Assembly: GCA_963966185.1 (NCBI GenBank)
Contig: CAWZYM010000410.1
Location: 331,001 to 395,000 of the forward strand
Length of the DNA: 64,000 nt
Reading direction: 5' to 3'
From: Rhabditoides inermis
Lineage: Eukaryota > Nematoda > Chromadorea > Rhabditida > Rhabditidae
Shown here piece by piece: positions 1 to 10,330 of the stretch. Below the pieces are notes generated by a model that saw nothing but the letters and a program-made list of their open reading frames with translations, did no database searches and was not told the DNA's origin. The stretch's first letter is position 1. Each line of letters opens with the position of its first letter. Position numbers and translations under genes: made by a program.

Positions 1-110
1 AGACTCTCTCTGTCTCCCTCCTTCCCTCTCTCCTTCCCCCCTCTCTCTTCCTTCTTACCTCTCTCCTTCTCACCCTCTCTTTTTATGTAGCCTTTCCGCA
101 GTATGTGACA
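1..110. repeat. CT-rich tract, minisatellite edge
   Basis: Pyrimidine-rich DNA (CTCTCT, CCTCCTTCCC) that matches the CT core of the minisatellite at 63,017-64,000, including the AGACTCTCTCT start. It is probably the edge of another copy of that repeat. No gene is seen from here to 406, where the sequence is AT-rich and featureless. Confidence 0.7.
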
Positions 111-406
111 CTTTTTTTGTATTTAGTTTATGAGTCTGATTCTGACATACAATTTGAGTATGACAAGTGATATTGCAAAACAAATAGATAGCACGCAAAA
201 AAGGTCATGACGAGTTCCGAATGTGGGTGAGGTAAAACATTTGAATGTCAATTATCCCCAATGTTAGGACTTTTTAAAAGTAAAAGTTTTTTTAAAAGTA
301 ACTATGTGTCCGCAACATGATTTGAACTAGTAACCAATTTGTTTATCAAACTCTATCCACTGAAACAACCCGGTCCTTTTGTTCTCAAGTAAACTCTCGG
401 TTCCAG

Positions 407-991
407 TGGAAGGCGAAAGAGGCGGAGAGGAGAATGCACGAGGAGGCGCTGCACGAGTGGGTCAACATCGATGACATCAACATCGGCGAACAAGGAAGTG
501 AGTTTCTAGATTTTTTTGTGTTGTTTCATCAAAATGTTTCAGACATCACACTCACTATCTGCACTACTCCGAAGAAAGTCGGAGAGTCTATGTTCGCCCG
601 CGCACATGACGGAGGTGGGCAATTTTTTGTTGCGAATGACAGAATGTTTTTCTTCATTTCAAAAACATAATATGATGTATCATTGACGTGATTTAGCTGG
701 ATGCGAGTTGATCATCCACTCCAAGAATCGACTGGCGAAAGCCGACGTGGTACTGATCACAGGAAAGGCAGAGAAACTGGGTACGTTTCATACCGCTTTT
801 GAATAATATTATTGTTTGAATTTGAAGACGTTCGGCTCGTATAGCTGACTAAATGTAAATATGTACATTTCTTTATTGGTGTTTTTGCAGGAAATGCGAT
901 CAAGCTTGAAGCGACGGCTGTGAAGCAGATAGGACAGAACAATGACTTTGTCTACGAGTCGTCGCCGGAAAAAGTGCGTCGTCTCAAGTAA
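407..991 (+). CDS. RPA-like OB-fold protein, 3' half (5' part missing)
   Basis: Reads as join(407..497, 543..614, 697..780, 891..991), 348 nt in one open frame ending in TAA. All introns are GT-AG. The product (115 residues seen) contains one OB-fold-like unit with alternating beta-strand pattern and ends SPEKVRRLK. It is homologous to the last part of the complete gene at 32,238-34,727, which ends SPKKLRRLS. The tryptophan opening the first exon, the intron phases and the 101-nt last exon all agree. The family is replication protein A-like single-strand-DNA binding; such genes travel with some Helitrons. No upstream exons are visible in the 406 bases before it, so this is a 5'-truncated copy, or its start lies outside the window. 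The exon is opened by the acceptor TTCCAG; no internal ATG is needed. Function as ssDNA binding is inferred from fold and context. Confidence 0.7.
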
Positions 992-1952
992 ACTAAAAGA
1001 GAGAGAGGGAGGAGGAGTGAGAGGGAGGGGAAGAGAGACTTGTTGCTATACATTTAGACATTTTCTATCAAATCTATTTGTGGGGAGAGAAAGAGAGAGG
1101 AGGAGGGGGAGAGAAAGAGAGGAAGATTTTTTGTTCGACTTGTTATTTCCAACTTATCCACACATTCTCGTTGTCTAATAGACATTGATACGTTGTATGT
1201 AAGAGTGTTGTTGATATTATGATAACACTGCGTTTTTGTGTATGGAGAATTCAAAGTGTGTTTTTTCAATAAATGTTACTATCACTAAGTTATGGTATTT
1301 CATACGTTTTGCTATACGCATATAATATTTCAAAACGTGTTTCAAATCAGATCCTTGAATCATTAAAATAACTTGGCTCTCATTAAATGGAATAATCATT
1401 CATAATAAGTTTCAATAGTGATATACGTATAAGAAAATAACTTAATCGGATTAATTACTGTGCCGCTTGAAAAAGATGTGAACCCAATTCCATTGTATTT
1501 GTGTGTTCCATTTATATGGTCAGACCTATTTTTGCTTCTGTTGCAGGTACGGCGTCGATACTCACTTTGTATAATAACAAGTGAACACATGAAAAACATA
1601 TAACTTTTGAATAACTTCAGAAAACACTTGATTTTGATGTCGAAAGTGTACTAGACAGATGGCTACAGGTGTTAGGGGAGAGTTGGTATTCGATGTTTAT
1701 ACGACAAGTAAACAAAACTACTCATTAACGTTTTGAAATCCATTGTGTACTAAACACTGAAAAATATTGATTCATGAGTACATAGGTGAGTTTCGTAAAC
1801 TAGTTATGAAAAATGTAACACGTGACATGTTCATTTTATATAATTTCAGAGCGGTGAATTCACTTTTTCTTAGTAAACTCTTTGATTTCACTCGAGCATT
1901 GCATCTAGCGGAGCGCGAGTGAGCGAAGCGAGCGTCGTGCCGTCTTCGACAG
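992..1952 (+). other. 3' flank of RPA-like copy with poly(A) signal
   Basis: GA-rich stretch at 1,000-1,130, then AT-rich DNA. AATAAA at 1,268-1,273 lies about 280 bases after the stop and could end the transcript. A degenerate CTAG-hairpin relic (ctagcggagcgcgag followed by gcgaagcgag) sits near 1,909-1,935, similar to the module ends elsewhere. No other gene is seen. Confidence 0.5.
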
Positions 1953-2071
1953 ACGTGAAGCTGGAGAAGGAGGCAGACGACGGAACCGAGCCGATGAATG
2001 TCGGAGAGACCAGGGTGGGAGCCCAGAACGTGCGCACTGTGTACTACGAGGAGGGAGAGATGGAGGAGTAG
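1953..2071 (+). CDS. Acidic terminal exon, copy 1
   Basis: A 119-nt exon-like block after a CAG acceptor, open to TAG at 2,069-2,071. It encodes an acidic C-terminus with core residues EADDGTEPM and NVRTV. An equally long homologue (119 nt) lies at 30,372-30,490 and is followed by the same 3' flank. Conservation of length, frame, stop and poly(A) signal in both copies argues for a real last exon. The upstream gene it belongs to is not clear: it could be an alternative end of the RPA-like gene or a tail of a neighbouring Helitron gene. No known domain recognised. Confidence 0.45.
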
Positions 2072-2265
2072 ACAAGCAGAAAATTGACTCGGTTTTCTAC
2101 TGTTCTTCACAAGTTTTTTTGTAATTATTCATACTTCATAACTGGTCTGTTTTTCGAATAAATAAATATTAATTGTTATTCTCTTATAAATTCTCACATT
2201 CAGAACAAAATAATTACACGTAAAGACACTGAAGATTTCACTCAGTTCAATCTAGTGGGGCGCGC
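2072..2265 (+). repeat. 3' flank with poly(A) signal and CTAGTGGGG motif, copy 1
   Basis: AATAAA at 2,157-2,162 (overlapping AATAAATAAA). The block ends in TCAATCTAGTGGGGCGCGCG at 2,246-2,265. The whole stretch is repeated at 30,491-30,695, and its end a third time at 35,877-35,896. Confidence 0.6.
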
Positions 2266-2295
2266 GCTTGCGGAGAGAGAAAGAGAATGAGAGGA

Positions 2296-2360
<65 letters not shown>

Positions 2361-2510
2361 GGAGAGAGAGATAGAGAGAGACCAAGAGGGAGAGAGAGAA
2401 AGAGAGGGGGAGAGAGAAAGAGGGGGAGAGAAAGAAGGGAGAGAGAGAAGGGAGAGAGAGAGAGGGAGAGAGAGGCAGGGAGAGAAGGGGGGAGGTAGAG
2501 AGAGATTTCG
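2266..2510 (+). repeat. (GA)n microsatellite
   Basis: Long GA/GGGA tract; open frames through it are repeat artefacts (RE/ER polypeptides). It is followed at 2,511-2,550 by a short stretch matching 30,862-30,890. Confidence 0.95.
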
Positions 2511-2589
2511 CTTCAGAAGACCTATGGACGTGCGCGCGAAGGTGAAGACCTGATGTTCAGGGTGCATATCAATTCAATTGCCAAAAAGC

Positions 2590-3040
2590 AAAAAACCAAC
2601 TTTCTATGTTTCACGGAACGAGAAGGTTCTCACACAAGCCTACTCTATATGTGTCCGTTCTATTCTTGAATATGATTTACTCGCCATACTACCAAGTGGA
2701 CAAGGATACGCTTGAATCTGTCGCTTGAATCTGTCCTTGTTTCTAACTCGTCTAGCATATCGATGCGGCTTCACCCACTTGTCTAATGATTACGTGCGGG
2801 CTCGTCTAGGTTTAGAGTCTCTTTCCCACCGCAGAGATAGAAGAGAAGTGGTGTTCGTGTACAAGGTGTTGCGAGGTGACATTGATCTTTGTGTCGATGC
2901 CCTATTCCAAGTACGATCCAGCCGAATGCGAGGCGCCTCCGACAAACTCTATAAGTTCTAGAGCAACAAATAACACAACTAAAGCATTCTTCATTCATCG
3001 TTGCTTCGAAATTGTAAATAAAATTCCGCTCAATATGTTT
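2590..3040 (+). pseudogene. LINE (non-LTR) reverse transcriptase C-terminus, degenerate
   Basis: Three frame-shifted segments line up in the order seen at the end of CR1/Jockey/RTE-type reverse transcriptases. The first reads SICVRSILEYD, then SPYYQVDKDTLES. The second (2,750-2,960) has RLAYRCGF, RARLGLESLSHRRDRREVV and VYKVLRGDID. The third (2,955-3,035) has FFIHRCFEIVNKIP, the usual 'NRVVxIWNxLP' ending. There are stops and frameshifts between them and no upstream catalytic domain, so it is a dead 5'-truncated copy. The clade cannot be settled from this tail. Confidence 0.8.
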
Positions 3041-3059
3041 TCCCTACCATACTCAGATT

Positions 3060-3185
3060 TTCTTTCCCCCTTTTTTTCTCACTTTCTCACACAATCTCTC
3101 TCACTCTCTCACTCTCTCACTCTCTCACTCTCTAACTCTCTCTTTTTCTCTCACTCTCACTCTCTCACTCTCTCTTTTTCTCTCA
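3060..3185 (+). repeat. (CT)n-rich microsatellite
   Basis: Imperfect CTCTCACT repeats just 3' of the LINE remnant. Confidence 0.85.
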
Positions 3186-3329
3186 CACACACAACGAGTG
3201 CTTACACTATATCTCAATCGAATCGCAACAAATATATCTCAAACTTATAGGGAGAAGTTTGCTCATATCGAGCAAACCTCTCATAATACATCGCGCTGTT
3301 GCTGGCATGACATTCAAAACGACAATTTT

Positions 3330-3420
3330 AAGGCCGCGTAGTCCAGTGGCAATGTGCGCGACTGGCGGCCTATCGCTTGTTTCAGGGCGAAAAGATCGTG
3401 TCCCCGACCCCCAAAACCTT
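3330..3420 (+). repeat. tRNA-like (SINE-like) sequence
   Basis: TAGTCCAGTGGC resembles a Pol III A box and GATCGTGTCCCC, about 55 bases downstream, a decayed B box. No complete cloverleaf is evident. Probably the head of an old tRNA-derived SINE. The following region to 3,970 shows no gene. Confidence 0.4.
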
Positions 3421-3969
3421 TAGCCAAATTCGTATGGCTCTATTTCCTCAAAATGTGTACAAATACGTATAAAAAACATCAAAAAGGCACTATACAAAAG
3501 TTATAACATGATTCAGTCACTGTTAAACTCTCACAAGTGAAATATGACAAGGAACAAAAGTAATGAAAGAAAGTGAATGTAAAAAACTCACTTATCGTGA
3601 AGCAAAGTGCTCGTAGATGTTACCATCATGCAAAAGAAACGTACACGCCACTACAAGTAATCGTTATCACAGACTTTTATCATTATTTGCGATCAACACA
3701 GAAACGTGTCTACCGGAATATGATAGTGGAAATGAACGAAACACATTGATGTAATAGAATTTAATGGCTGTTGACTGTTGACTGTTACCACATATCACGA
3801 CATGACAAAGCTATACACGCGTTAGTAAAAAAACATGCAAAGGCATACATACCATTTCAAATAAAATTCGCACACGTGGTACACTCAGGGTTCACTGCAA
3901 TCAACAAGGTGCGGACCGCTTTTGAAAGTAGAGACCGTGAAACTGACAGAGCAGGTCACAGTTACAGTT

Positions 3970-4335
3970 GAGCGATTAATGTTTTTGGACGAATAACGAA
4001 TAATTTTTATTCGTTCGATCAACCGTCGAGTTCGAATATTCGAATATTATTCGATTAATCGTCAGCGCTCGAATAACGAATAGAGTTTATTCGCTTATTC
4101 GATTAATCGACCGATTTTTTTTCTCTCAAATATCCAATACTCAGAGTTATTTTTTAAGTATTTCATGTGTTTTTGTGATCAATTATTCGAATAATTGAAC
4201 ATTAAAGAAGAATAACGAATAAAAAATTATTCGATAAATTAATCGAACAGATATTTTATTACAATATTATTCGATTAATTGTGAGATCTCGAACAACGAA
4301 TAAAAATTATTCGAATAATCGAATAATTACGTACT
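3970..4335. repeat. AT-rich nested palindromes (ATTCGATTAATCG family)
   Basis: Many copies of ATTCG, CGAATAACGAAT, TTCGAATATTCGAA and ATTCGATTAATCG in both orientations, interrupted by short spacers. The stretch can fold back on itself at several registers. No coding potential. Confidence 0.7.
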
Positions 4336-4422
4336 TTAGTACCGTATAACTCGCACCAATGATCTTTGATTGTGTTTTTTCATGAATACATTTCGACACA
4401 TTTCAAGTCACGGTTGTGATTG

Positions 4423-4768
4423 AAGGAACAGTGGCGACTTATTTTCGACTCGGAGCATTATTAAAAACCTAACACATTAGCAGTTTTTGCGAAAGAACGA
4501 CGATTCTGCGTTACTTTCGATTCTGCCACTGCCAAGAATGCAGCTAAAAATTTGAATTTCCCGCCAACGCTTCACTGCAAAAACTGAGGTCGGAGACATA
4601 AGCGCAAATAAATGATGCTCTTTCACTTGCTTCGTGGCTCAGTGCATGTGCGCTGCGTTATGGCCCTGATCTTCGCGGGTTCGATTCCTGTCACCGCCAA
4701 ACGTTTTGTTCGTGAGAAAATGAGGAGTTGTGGCAGGTTGTGGCAGAAACAAGTCGCCACTGTTCCTT
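4423..4768 (+). mobile_element. MITE with internal tRNA-like promoter, copy 1
   Basis: A 346-bp element with terminal inverted repeats AAGGAACAGTGGCGAC and GTCGCCACTGTTCCTT, both extending into an A/T tract. Inside, TGGCTCAGTGC resembles an A box and GGGTTCGATTCC is a near-perfect B box, followed by a 3' segment leading to the right terminus. Homologous copies lie at 13,307-13,585 (minus) and 25,136-25,490. It encodes no protein. Terminal repeats say DNA transposon; the internal boxes say tRNA origin. Confidence 0.75.
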
Positions 4769-4884
4769 TAACAATTAAATTCATTGGTGATTAATATTCT
4801 ACACAAATACACTAAAACTTCAAAAACAATATGTACAATAACGATACATATATACATAGACAAATATGTGTCATGGTCATGGCA

Positions 4885-5377
4885 TTAAGGAATGGGAGAA
4901 AGAGAGAGAAGCAGGGAAGGGGACGGGGCATCATCCGTCTGACAGCCGACGTCCCTGTGTCCCTTGAAGAGAGAGTCGTTGTGCTTCTCCGCGAACACCT
5001 GCAGTTCTGCTCGCACGCCACGGCGCACAGCATCCGACACTCCGCGGGCAACCTAAAAAAAATATTACATTAATTATAGCTTGATTTTGATCATATCGTA
5101 ACATCATATATCTAACCTGGTTCCTTGAGTAACACTTGTACATTCCGATACAGCAGGAACAGAGGATAAAGAATACCCCGAGAGCAGAGAGGGCGGCTTG
5201 GAATTGTCCAGTGGCGTACCAGGGGATGGAAGGGGTGGGCCAGGGGAGAGAAGTGGCGATTTCAGGGTGAAAAGAGATATCACCGGGGAGATGACGCGTG
5301 GAATCAAGACGGATCGGATGCGCACAGCACATCGTGACGAGGAGAGAGAGAAGGAACAGAATAATGTGAGATGCCAT
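4885..5377 (-). CDS. Small secreted or single-pass membrane protein
   Basis: Reads as complement(join(4885..5052, 5117..5377)), 429 nt, 142 residues. The intron is phase 0, GT-AG, 64 nt, ending in a T-rich tract plus AG. The ATG at 5,375-5,377 opens a hydrophobic signal-like N-terminus (about residues 1-20, ending near CCAHP). A second hydrophobic stretch at about residues 62-82 (LSALGVFFILCSCCIG) looks like a membrane segment. The tail is polar and charged, with CQTDDAPSPS near the end. A longer upstream frame exists, but this ATG sits directly before the hydrophobic signal. No family recognised. It is the only gene here without transposon character, so it may be a host gene. Confidence 0.6.
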
Positions 5378-5545
5378 TGTGGAATGATCTCTTCGTTGAC
5401 ACAACTGCCTTTTATGACCTTGTGTTCCCGCGCGAATAGACTGCTCCGTCACCTTTGTGCCCTCCGGTATAGCTCCTATCACATACTCACATAATAATTG
5501 TCATACCCATGTCACATGTGTTGTTATGTGAGTGCAACTGAGAAA

Positions 5546-5550
<5 letters not shown>

Positions 5551-5605
<55 letters not shown>

Positions 5606-5622
5606 AAGAGAGAGAGAGAGCT
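5551..5622 (+). repeat. (GA)n microsatellite
   Basis: Nearly pure AG dinucleotide tract upstream of the small minus-strand gene. At 5,725-5,775 a piece of the 63-kb minisatellite unit (cttctcatcgcacaagac) is also present. Confidence 0.95.
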
Positions 5623-5789
5623 GAGAACTGTTGGTTGATGATGTTTATTAGTTATGTACAGTGATAAACAATATAGTGAACAAGAGATACTTCACTGAAA
5701 ACATTTTGATAATTACAAATACCATTGGAGTCTCTTCTCATCGCACAAGACAAAGACGACACAAGTCAGAGAAAGAGAGAGAGGGTGGA

Positions 5790-5979
5790 GGAGAAGGACA
5801 AGTAAACAACTCAAATTTTTATTTCAAAGGTATCTAAGGTGTACTAGACCAAGTACTCAGTTCATAATTGTTGTTGACATCTCCAAATCTCTTTTTAAAG
5901 TTATGTAACGTGTACTAGACCAAGTACAAAGCTCATCTAGCGGGCCGGAGGCGAGCGAAGCGAGCCTCCGGCCCGCTAG
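5790..5979 (+). mobile_element. CTAG-hairpin module, 3' end only
   Basis: Begins with AAGTAAACAACTC next to a GA tract and ends in a perfect hairpin at 5,937-5,979: 16-bp arms CTAGCGGGCCGGAGGC / GCCTCCGGCCCGCTAG and an 11-nt loop. The 5' part of the module is missing. The next module starts immediately with TCGCC. Confidence 0.7.
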
Positions 5980-6959
5980 TCGCCACTCTCTCCCCCTAAA
6001 ATTTCCTATGGCGACCGTATGTCCAGAGTCATAACTCATTACTCTTTTAACGAATCAGGATACAACTTTGGGGTTAAGGTTTGGTGTCACCTGAGACGCG
6101 ATCGTTACTCTGACATCTCATTTGCATAACTCCTTATATGGGTTCCACGAGAGGAACTTTGGACTTTGACTCGAAAACAGACTTTTCATTATAACTCAAG
6201 AACGAATTGAGGTAGAGAGTTCATATTCACACCATACGACTACCTAACTAAGACAAAAGATTTAGTAAACATGTTATGTAAACAAGTAAACAAGTAAACA
6301 AATTATGTAAACAATCTCGGAAACCTTAATAACTTTGTTAGTTTTCAAGGTAAACACTTCATACTCATACCATAACACAAGTACACAAGTACATTTATGA
6401 TAGTAAACAACTCATGTCAACAAGTAAACAAAGAAGTAAACAACACAATTTTTCATTTAAGAGGTATCTAACGTGTACTAGACCATGTATTGAGTTCAAA
6501 TTTGTTGTTTACATGGAAAGTAAACAAGTAAACAAGAACGTAAACAACCACAAATCTCATTTTAAAGTTATCTAACGTGTACTAGACCAAGTACTGAATT
6601 CATATTTGTTGTTTACAAGTGAAGTAAACAAGTAAACAACTTTGTAAACAACTCAGAAATGTGTTTTTAAAGTCTTTAACGTGTAGTATACAAAGTACTC
6701 AGTTCTATTTCATTGCTTATTTGACATTAAAACAAGTAAAAAAAATAAACAAGTACAAATCTCATTTATTAGGTATCTAACGTGTACTAGACCGAGTACT
6801 GAGTTCAAAGTTGTTGTTTAAAGTTATGTTATGAGTATATATTTAGAGGTCATACAGCGGAAAGGCGAGCGCGCCGAAGGCGCGCGAGCCTTGGAGCAAA
6901 CGCGGCGCGAAGCGCCGCCACTAGCGGCCGGAGGCGAGCGAAGCGACCCTCCGGCCGCT
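5980..6959 (+). mobile_element. CTAG-hairpin module (about 0.98 kb)
   Basis: Starts TCGCCACTCTC and then TAAAATTTCCTATGG. It contains an octamer/CArG pair (ATTTGCAT 6,120-6,127; CCTTATATGG 6,132-6,141) and repeated GTAAACAAGTAAACAA blocks alternating with 'TAACGTGTACTAGACCAAGT' blocks. It ends in three GC-rich hairpins, at about 6,864, 6,902 and 6,921-6,959. The last has lost its right-hand CTAG (now TTCA). A minus-strand relative is at 60,109-61,094. No coding capacity. Confidence 0.7.
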
Positions 6960-7907
6960 TCACCCCCCACCTCCTATAAATTATGCTATGGTGTTTGTTT
7001 GTTTGTCTGTCCGCAGTTGTATCTCAAGTTGTAGTGATCGTTGGGGGTTGAGGTATGGAAATTAGATCCTAGGTGGTCCTGGTATGCAATCGTTTACCTG
7101 GGGTCCTGATCTGACCTTTCCTTATATGGGTTGACCGAAACTCTCATGGACATAGACGAAATTTTAAGCACTTTTTATGTAAACTATGATTCGTTTTCAA
7201 GCTACTGAGATGCCCTTTTGGGGTTAAGGTACTGTAGGGTCGAGAATTTAAGTTTTGATTTTTGACCTCATTTGCATATTTCCAAATATGGTAATGACGT
7301 ATCTCGGTCAGTTTTGATGCCAAAGACTCCAAACTTGGTATGTGACCTGGAGGCAAGTCAGCGATGTTGTTGTTTAAATGTTTGTCAACAAGTAAACAAC
7401 TTTGTAAACAAATTAAAAGTTTGTTTTGAAGGTGTCTAAGATGTAGTACACCAAGAGGCGAGTTCAAAAATGTTGTTTACAGATGAAGTAAACAAGTAAA
7501 CAACTTTGTAAACAATCTGAAAATGTGTTTTTAAGATGTCAAATGTTTAGTAGCATTCTTGGTGTGTTCAAAAATGTTGTTTACAAATATTGTAAACAAG
7601 TAAACATATATGTAAACAACCTGAAAACGTGTTTGAAAGGTGTGTAACGTGTAGTAGACTTGGGGATGAGTTCAATAATGTTGTTTACATAAAGTGTAAA
7701 CAAGTAAACAAATTTGTAAACAACGTTCAATTGTCTTCATTTTCTGTGTTTTGTATTGTAATGTACTTCTTAGTTGCATTAGAGGTTTGTGGACATATTT
7801 TAGTTATGAAAGTAGATTTGAGTGATGATTTCAGTTTTGATGTTTAAGTGTTGAGGCCGCCGAAGGCGGCCCTAGCCCGAGCGGCGCGCCAGCGCCGCTC
7901 GGGCTAG
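6960..7907 (+). mobile_element. CTAG-hairpin module, second subtype (about 0.95 kb)
   Basis: After the decayed junction it carries CTATAAATTATGCTATGG, then ATTTGCAT at 7,270-7,277 and CCAAATATGG at 7,282-7,291, then GTAAACA-rich repeats. It ends with a GGCCGCC-GAA-GGCGGCC hairpin and a perfect terminal hairpin at 7,872-7,907 (arms CTAGCCCGAGCGGCGC / GCGCCGCTCGGGCTAG, 4-nt loop). A close copy is at 38,811-39,766. The open frame at 7,629-7,847 is repeat-derived. Confidence 0.7.
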
Positions 7908-9074
7908 TCCCCCCTTTAGACTAATATTTACTATGGTGTGTGTCTGTCTGTCATTCTTTCCGGAGAGCTATCTCTTTTCAAAGTATACCCTATTTGCTGA
8001 TTTCTTCTGAAAAGTTTCTTCAGACCCCGAGTACGCAAAATTCCAAATATCTCGTCAATAGCGATCTTCTGATCATAGTTATCACCTAATCTCTTAACTA
8101 TGAAGAAAAAATTCAAAATACTTCAATTAGAACCAAACTTGGAGGGTAGGTGAATCGACCTAGAAAAAATCGATAGCCGCGATACCAGCTGCCTGTGACC
8201 TCATCTTCATGCCCAAATAGGCGAATGTACCCAAAATGCACCCAAAATTCATGATCTTCGATTTCTATAAAAATTTAATAGAAAAAAGATTACGTATAAT
8301 AGATTATAGAAACTGGTTTTCTTCTTTGAAAAATCACCAAAAATGGCGAATATGATCGACTTTTCGTACAGGCGAGATAGAGTGTCCAATTTGTAAACTT
8401 AAGCTTTTATAGGCCAAAAAGCCCTTCTGTAAAAATTTCAGATTAATCGGACTTCGTCTTCATACCGTATTAAACAATTTTTGAGCGCGCGTTACTTGCT
8501 GGAGTCGCGCCCTCCTACTTGCTCGCTACCAGCCGCGAGGTCAACAGATCGATATCGAATAGTTGGCACTCGCAATTACTGACCCATATCTACACAGTGA
8601 TGTTTTTTTAACGATATAAACATGTGTAAATAAAACAATAATGGACTGATTCTGTTTAAAAAAGACAAAATTTCTGGCTTCAACGAATAACGTATGATGA
8701 ACGAAATATTGAAGGCTGGAAAAGACAATAAAAGTGTTTCAAGTCGAGTTCAGTCAATAGATAATGTTTTGTTTGTGAGGATCAAACCAACTTCAATCTC
8801 TATTCAACTACTTCAAACATGCGCACAACGTGTTTGGGCGCGCCAGCCGGCGTATTTTCTTCCAGTCGTGGCATCAACAGAGTCATTGTATATGTAATTT
8901 GGAAATATGGACTGCTTACTTTTTGTTTGTTGAAAATAGGTTTTTGGGTACAACACTTATTCAGACTGTAATTCCTATTCAGACTGAAATTCCTCTTTTT
9001 CGATGTGTACAGTGACAAAAGGAAGTGAGGTGAGGTGAGAATCGAGTTCACCTTACATGTCATTTGGCAAGCAC

Positions 9075-10018
9075 AGGCGGTCGAATTATATTTTAAGACG
9101 TGAGAGTAGACAGAAGAGATTGGTACTGTCTGTAAAAAGTTGTTATCACCGCACAGCATATACGTGACAGTAGACAGAAGAGAGCATAGTTTTTTTTTTT
9201 TTTTTTGTTTAGCCGGTTGAATCCGGGGTCCTCCTAGTCGAGAACAAGATAGGGTTCTTGGATTACGACGACGTCAGCAGAGGTAGTTGGGTTGGGTGGC
9301 GTCGGACGTCTTGAAATCCGTTCTTGAGTCCGTAGATGGTGCTGTGACGCCTTCTGGCTACCATGAGAGTGGTTTGCCACACCACAGGGGCTTGGTGAAT
9401 TTCGCAAGAATGATTGACTCCGAGGGGGATCGAACCAGCGACCATGAGATTGAGAGACGAACGCTCTATCCACTGAGCCGTGCCCCCGGCAGTATAGTAT
9501 GTACTGTATCTAGAATTTTGTTGTCACCGCAGCGGATAAGTGAAAGTAGACGAGATAGAGAAAGAGAGAGAGAAAGAGAGAGAGAGGGGGGGGGGGGGGG
9601 GAGAGAGAGAGAAGGTAGAGTAGACGTATGTAACTGTCTCTCGAAAGTCGGAGTGACTACTGCAGACGTGGGAGTAGAAGAGTAGACGAGAGGTGAGTAG
9701 ACAGAAAAAAACATAGTGGTGTCTCAGGTAAATTGTTGTCACCGCCACGGAGACATGACAGTAAACAAAACATACCGTAGTACTGTATTCAGAAAGTTGT
9801 TGTGACCGCAGCGGATACGTTACAGTAAGCAAGTGAGAGCATAGTACTGTCTCTTAAAAGTTACTGTCACCGCAGCGAAGACGTGACAGTAGATAGAAAA
9901 AAGCATAGTACTGTCTCTAGAAAATTGTTGTGACCGCAGCGGAGACATGACAGTAGACAGAATAGAATATATTACTGTCTCTAGAAAGTTGTTGTCACCG
10001 CTGCGGAGAAGTGAGAAT

Positions 10019-10022
<4 letters not shown>
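9075..10022. repeat. Minisatellite, unit about 75-80 bp
   Basis: Tandem units read approximately GTTGTTGTCACCGCAGCGG, then AGACGTGACAGTAGACAGA, then AGCATAGTACTGTCTCTAGA. About ten imperfect units are interrupted by a SINE (9,190-9,490) and a GA/G-rich stretch at 9,560-9,610. Confidence 0.85.
9190..9490 (-). mobile_element. tRNA-derived SINE
   Basis: Read on the minus strand, a tRNA-like head (9,422-9,488) has A box GGCTCAGTGGATAGAGCG and B box GGTTCGATCCC, followed by a unique body and a poly(A) tail (the T run at 9,190-9,206). It splits a unit of the surrounding minisatellite. A short ATAGT appears on both flanks, a possible target duplication. Mobilised by a LINE, Pol III transcribed by analogy with the class. 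Confidence 0.8.
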
Positions 10023-10064
<42 letters not shown>

Positions 10065-10220
10065 CGAGAGACAAAAGAAAAAAAAGAAAGAAAGAGACGG
10101 AGGGAGAGGGAGGGAGTGGGGAGAGAGAGAGGGAGAAAGGTAGGGGGAGAGAGATGGAGGAAGAGGAAGTAAATGAGTTGAAAATAGAGAAAATGATAAA
10201 GAAAACAGAGAAAGAAAGTA
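10023..10220 (+). repeat. (GA)n-rich tract
   Basis: Pure AG at 10,023-10,057, then degenerate purine-rich DNA to about 10,220. Confidence 0.9.
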
Positions 10221-10330
10221 GGATAGAGATGAAAAAGATACATGTTTCTACGCAAAAATCAACTATACTTCTATTTTTCTATTCTTGTATACCTAGTGCG
10301 GAGGCGCGCGACAGCGCGCCGGAGCGCTAG

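Larger units (their letters stand above)
7908..10330 (+). mobile_element. Composite interval between two CTAG hairpins
   Basis: Bounded on the left by the hairpin ending at 7,907 and on the right by an imperfect hairpin at 10,293-10,330 (CTAG at both ends, GCGCGC core). It starts with TACTATGGTGTGTGTCTG, as modules do. The interior is unrelated: unique DNA to 9,070, a minisatellite, a SINE and a GA tract. Whether this is one mobile unit or a module torn open by insertions is not clear. No gene is seen in 7,950-9,060. Confidence 0.4.

Noticed and set aside
2247..2567. Ser/Leu- or Arg/Glu-rich open frames over GA/CT tracts (also 9.5-10.3, 12.8-13.3, 27.4-28.3, 30.0-30.4 and 63.3-63.9 kb)
   Set aside because: They are translations of dinucleotide repeats in all frames, with no independent coding signal.
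4612..4794. 60-residue frame within the first MITE
   Set aside because: It covers the tRNA-like core; other copies do not preserve the frame.
7629..7847. Conserved open frame also present at 39,488-39,706
   Set aside because: Both lie in copies of the same non-coding module and consist of GTAAACA repeats. Substitutions change amino acids freely and no start context or splicing is evident.
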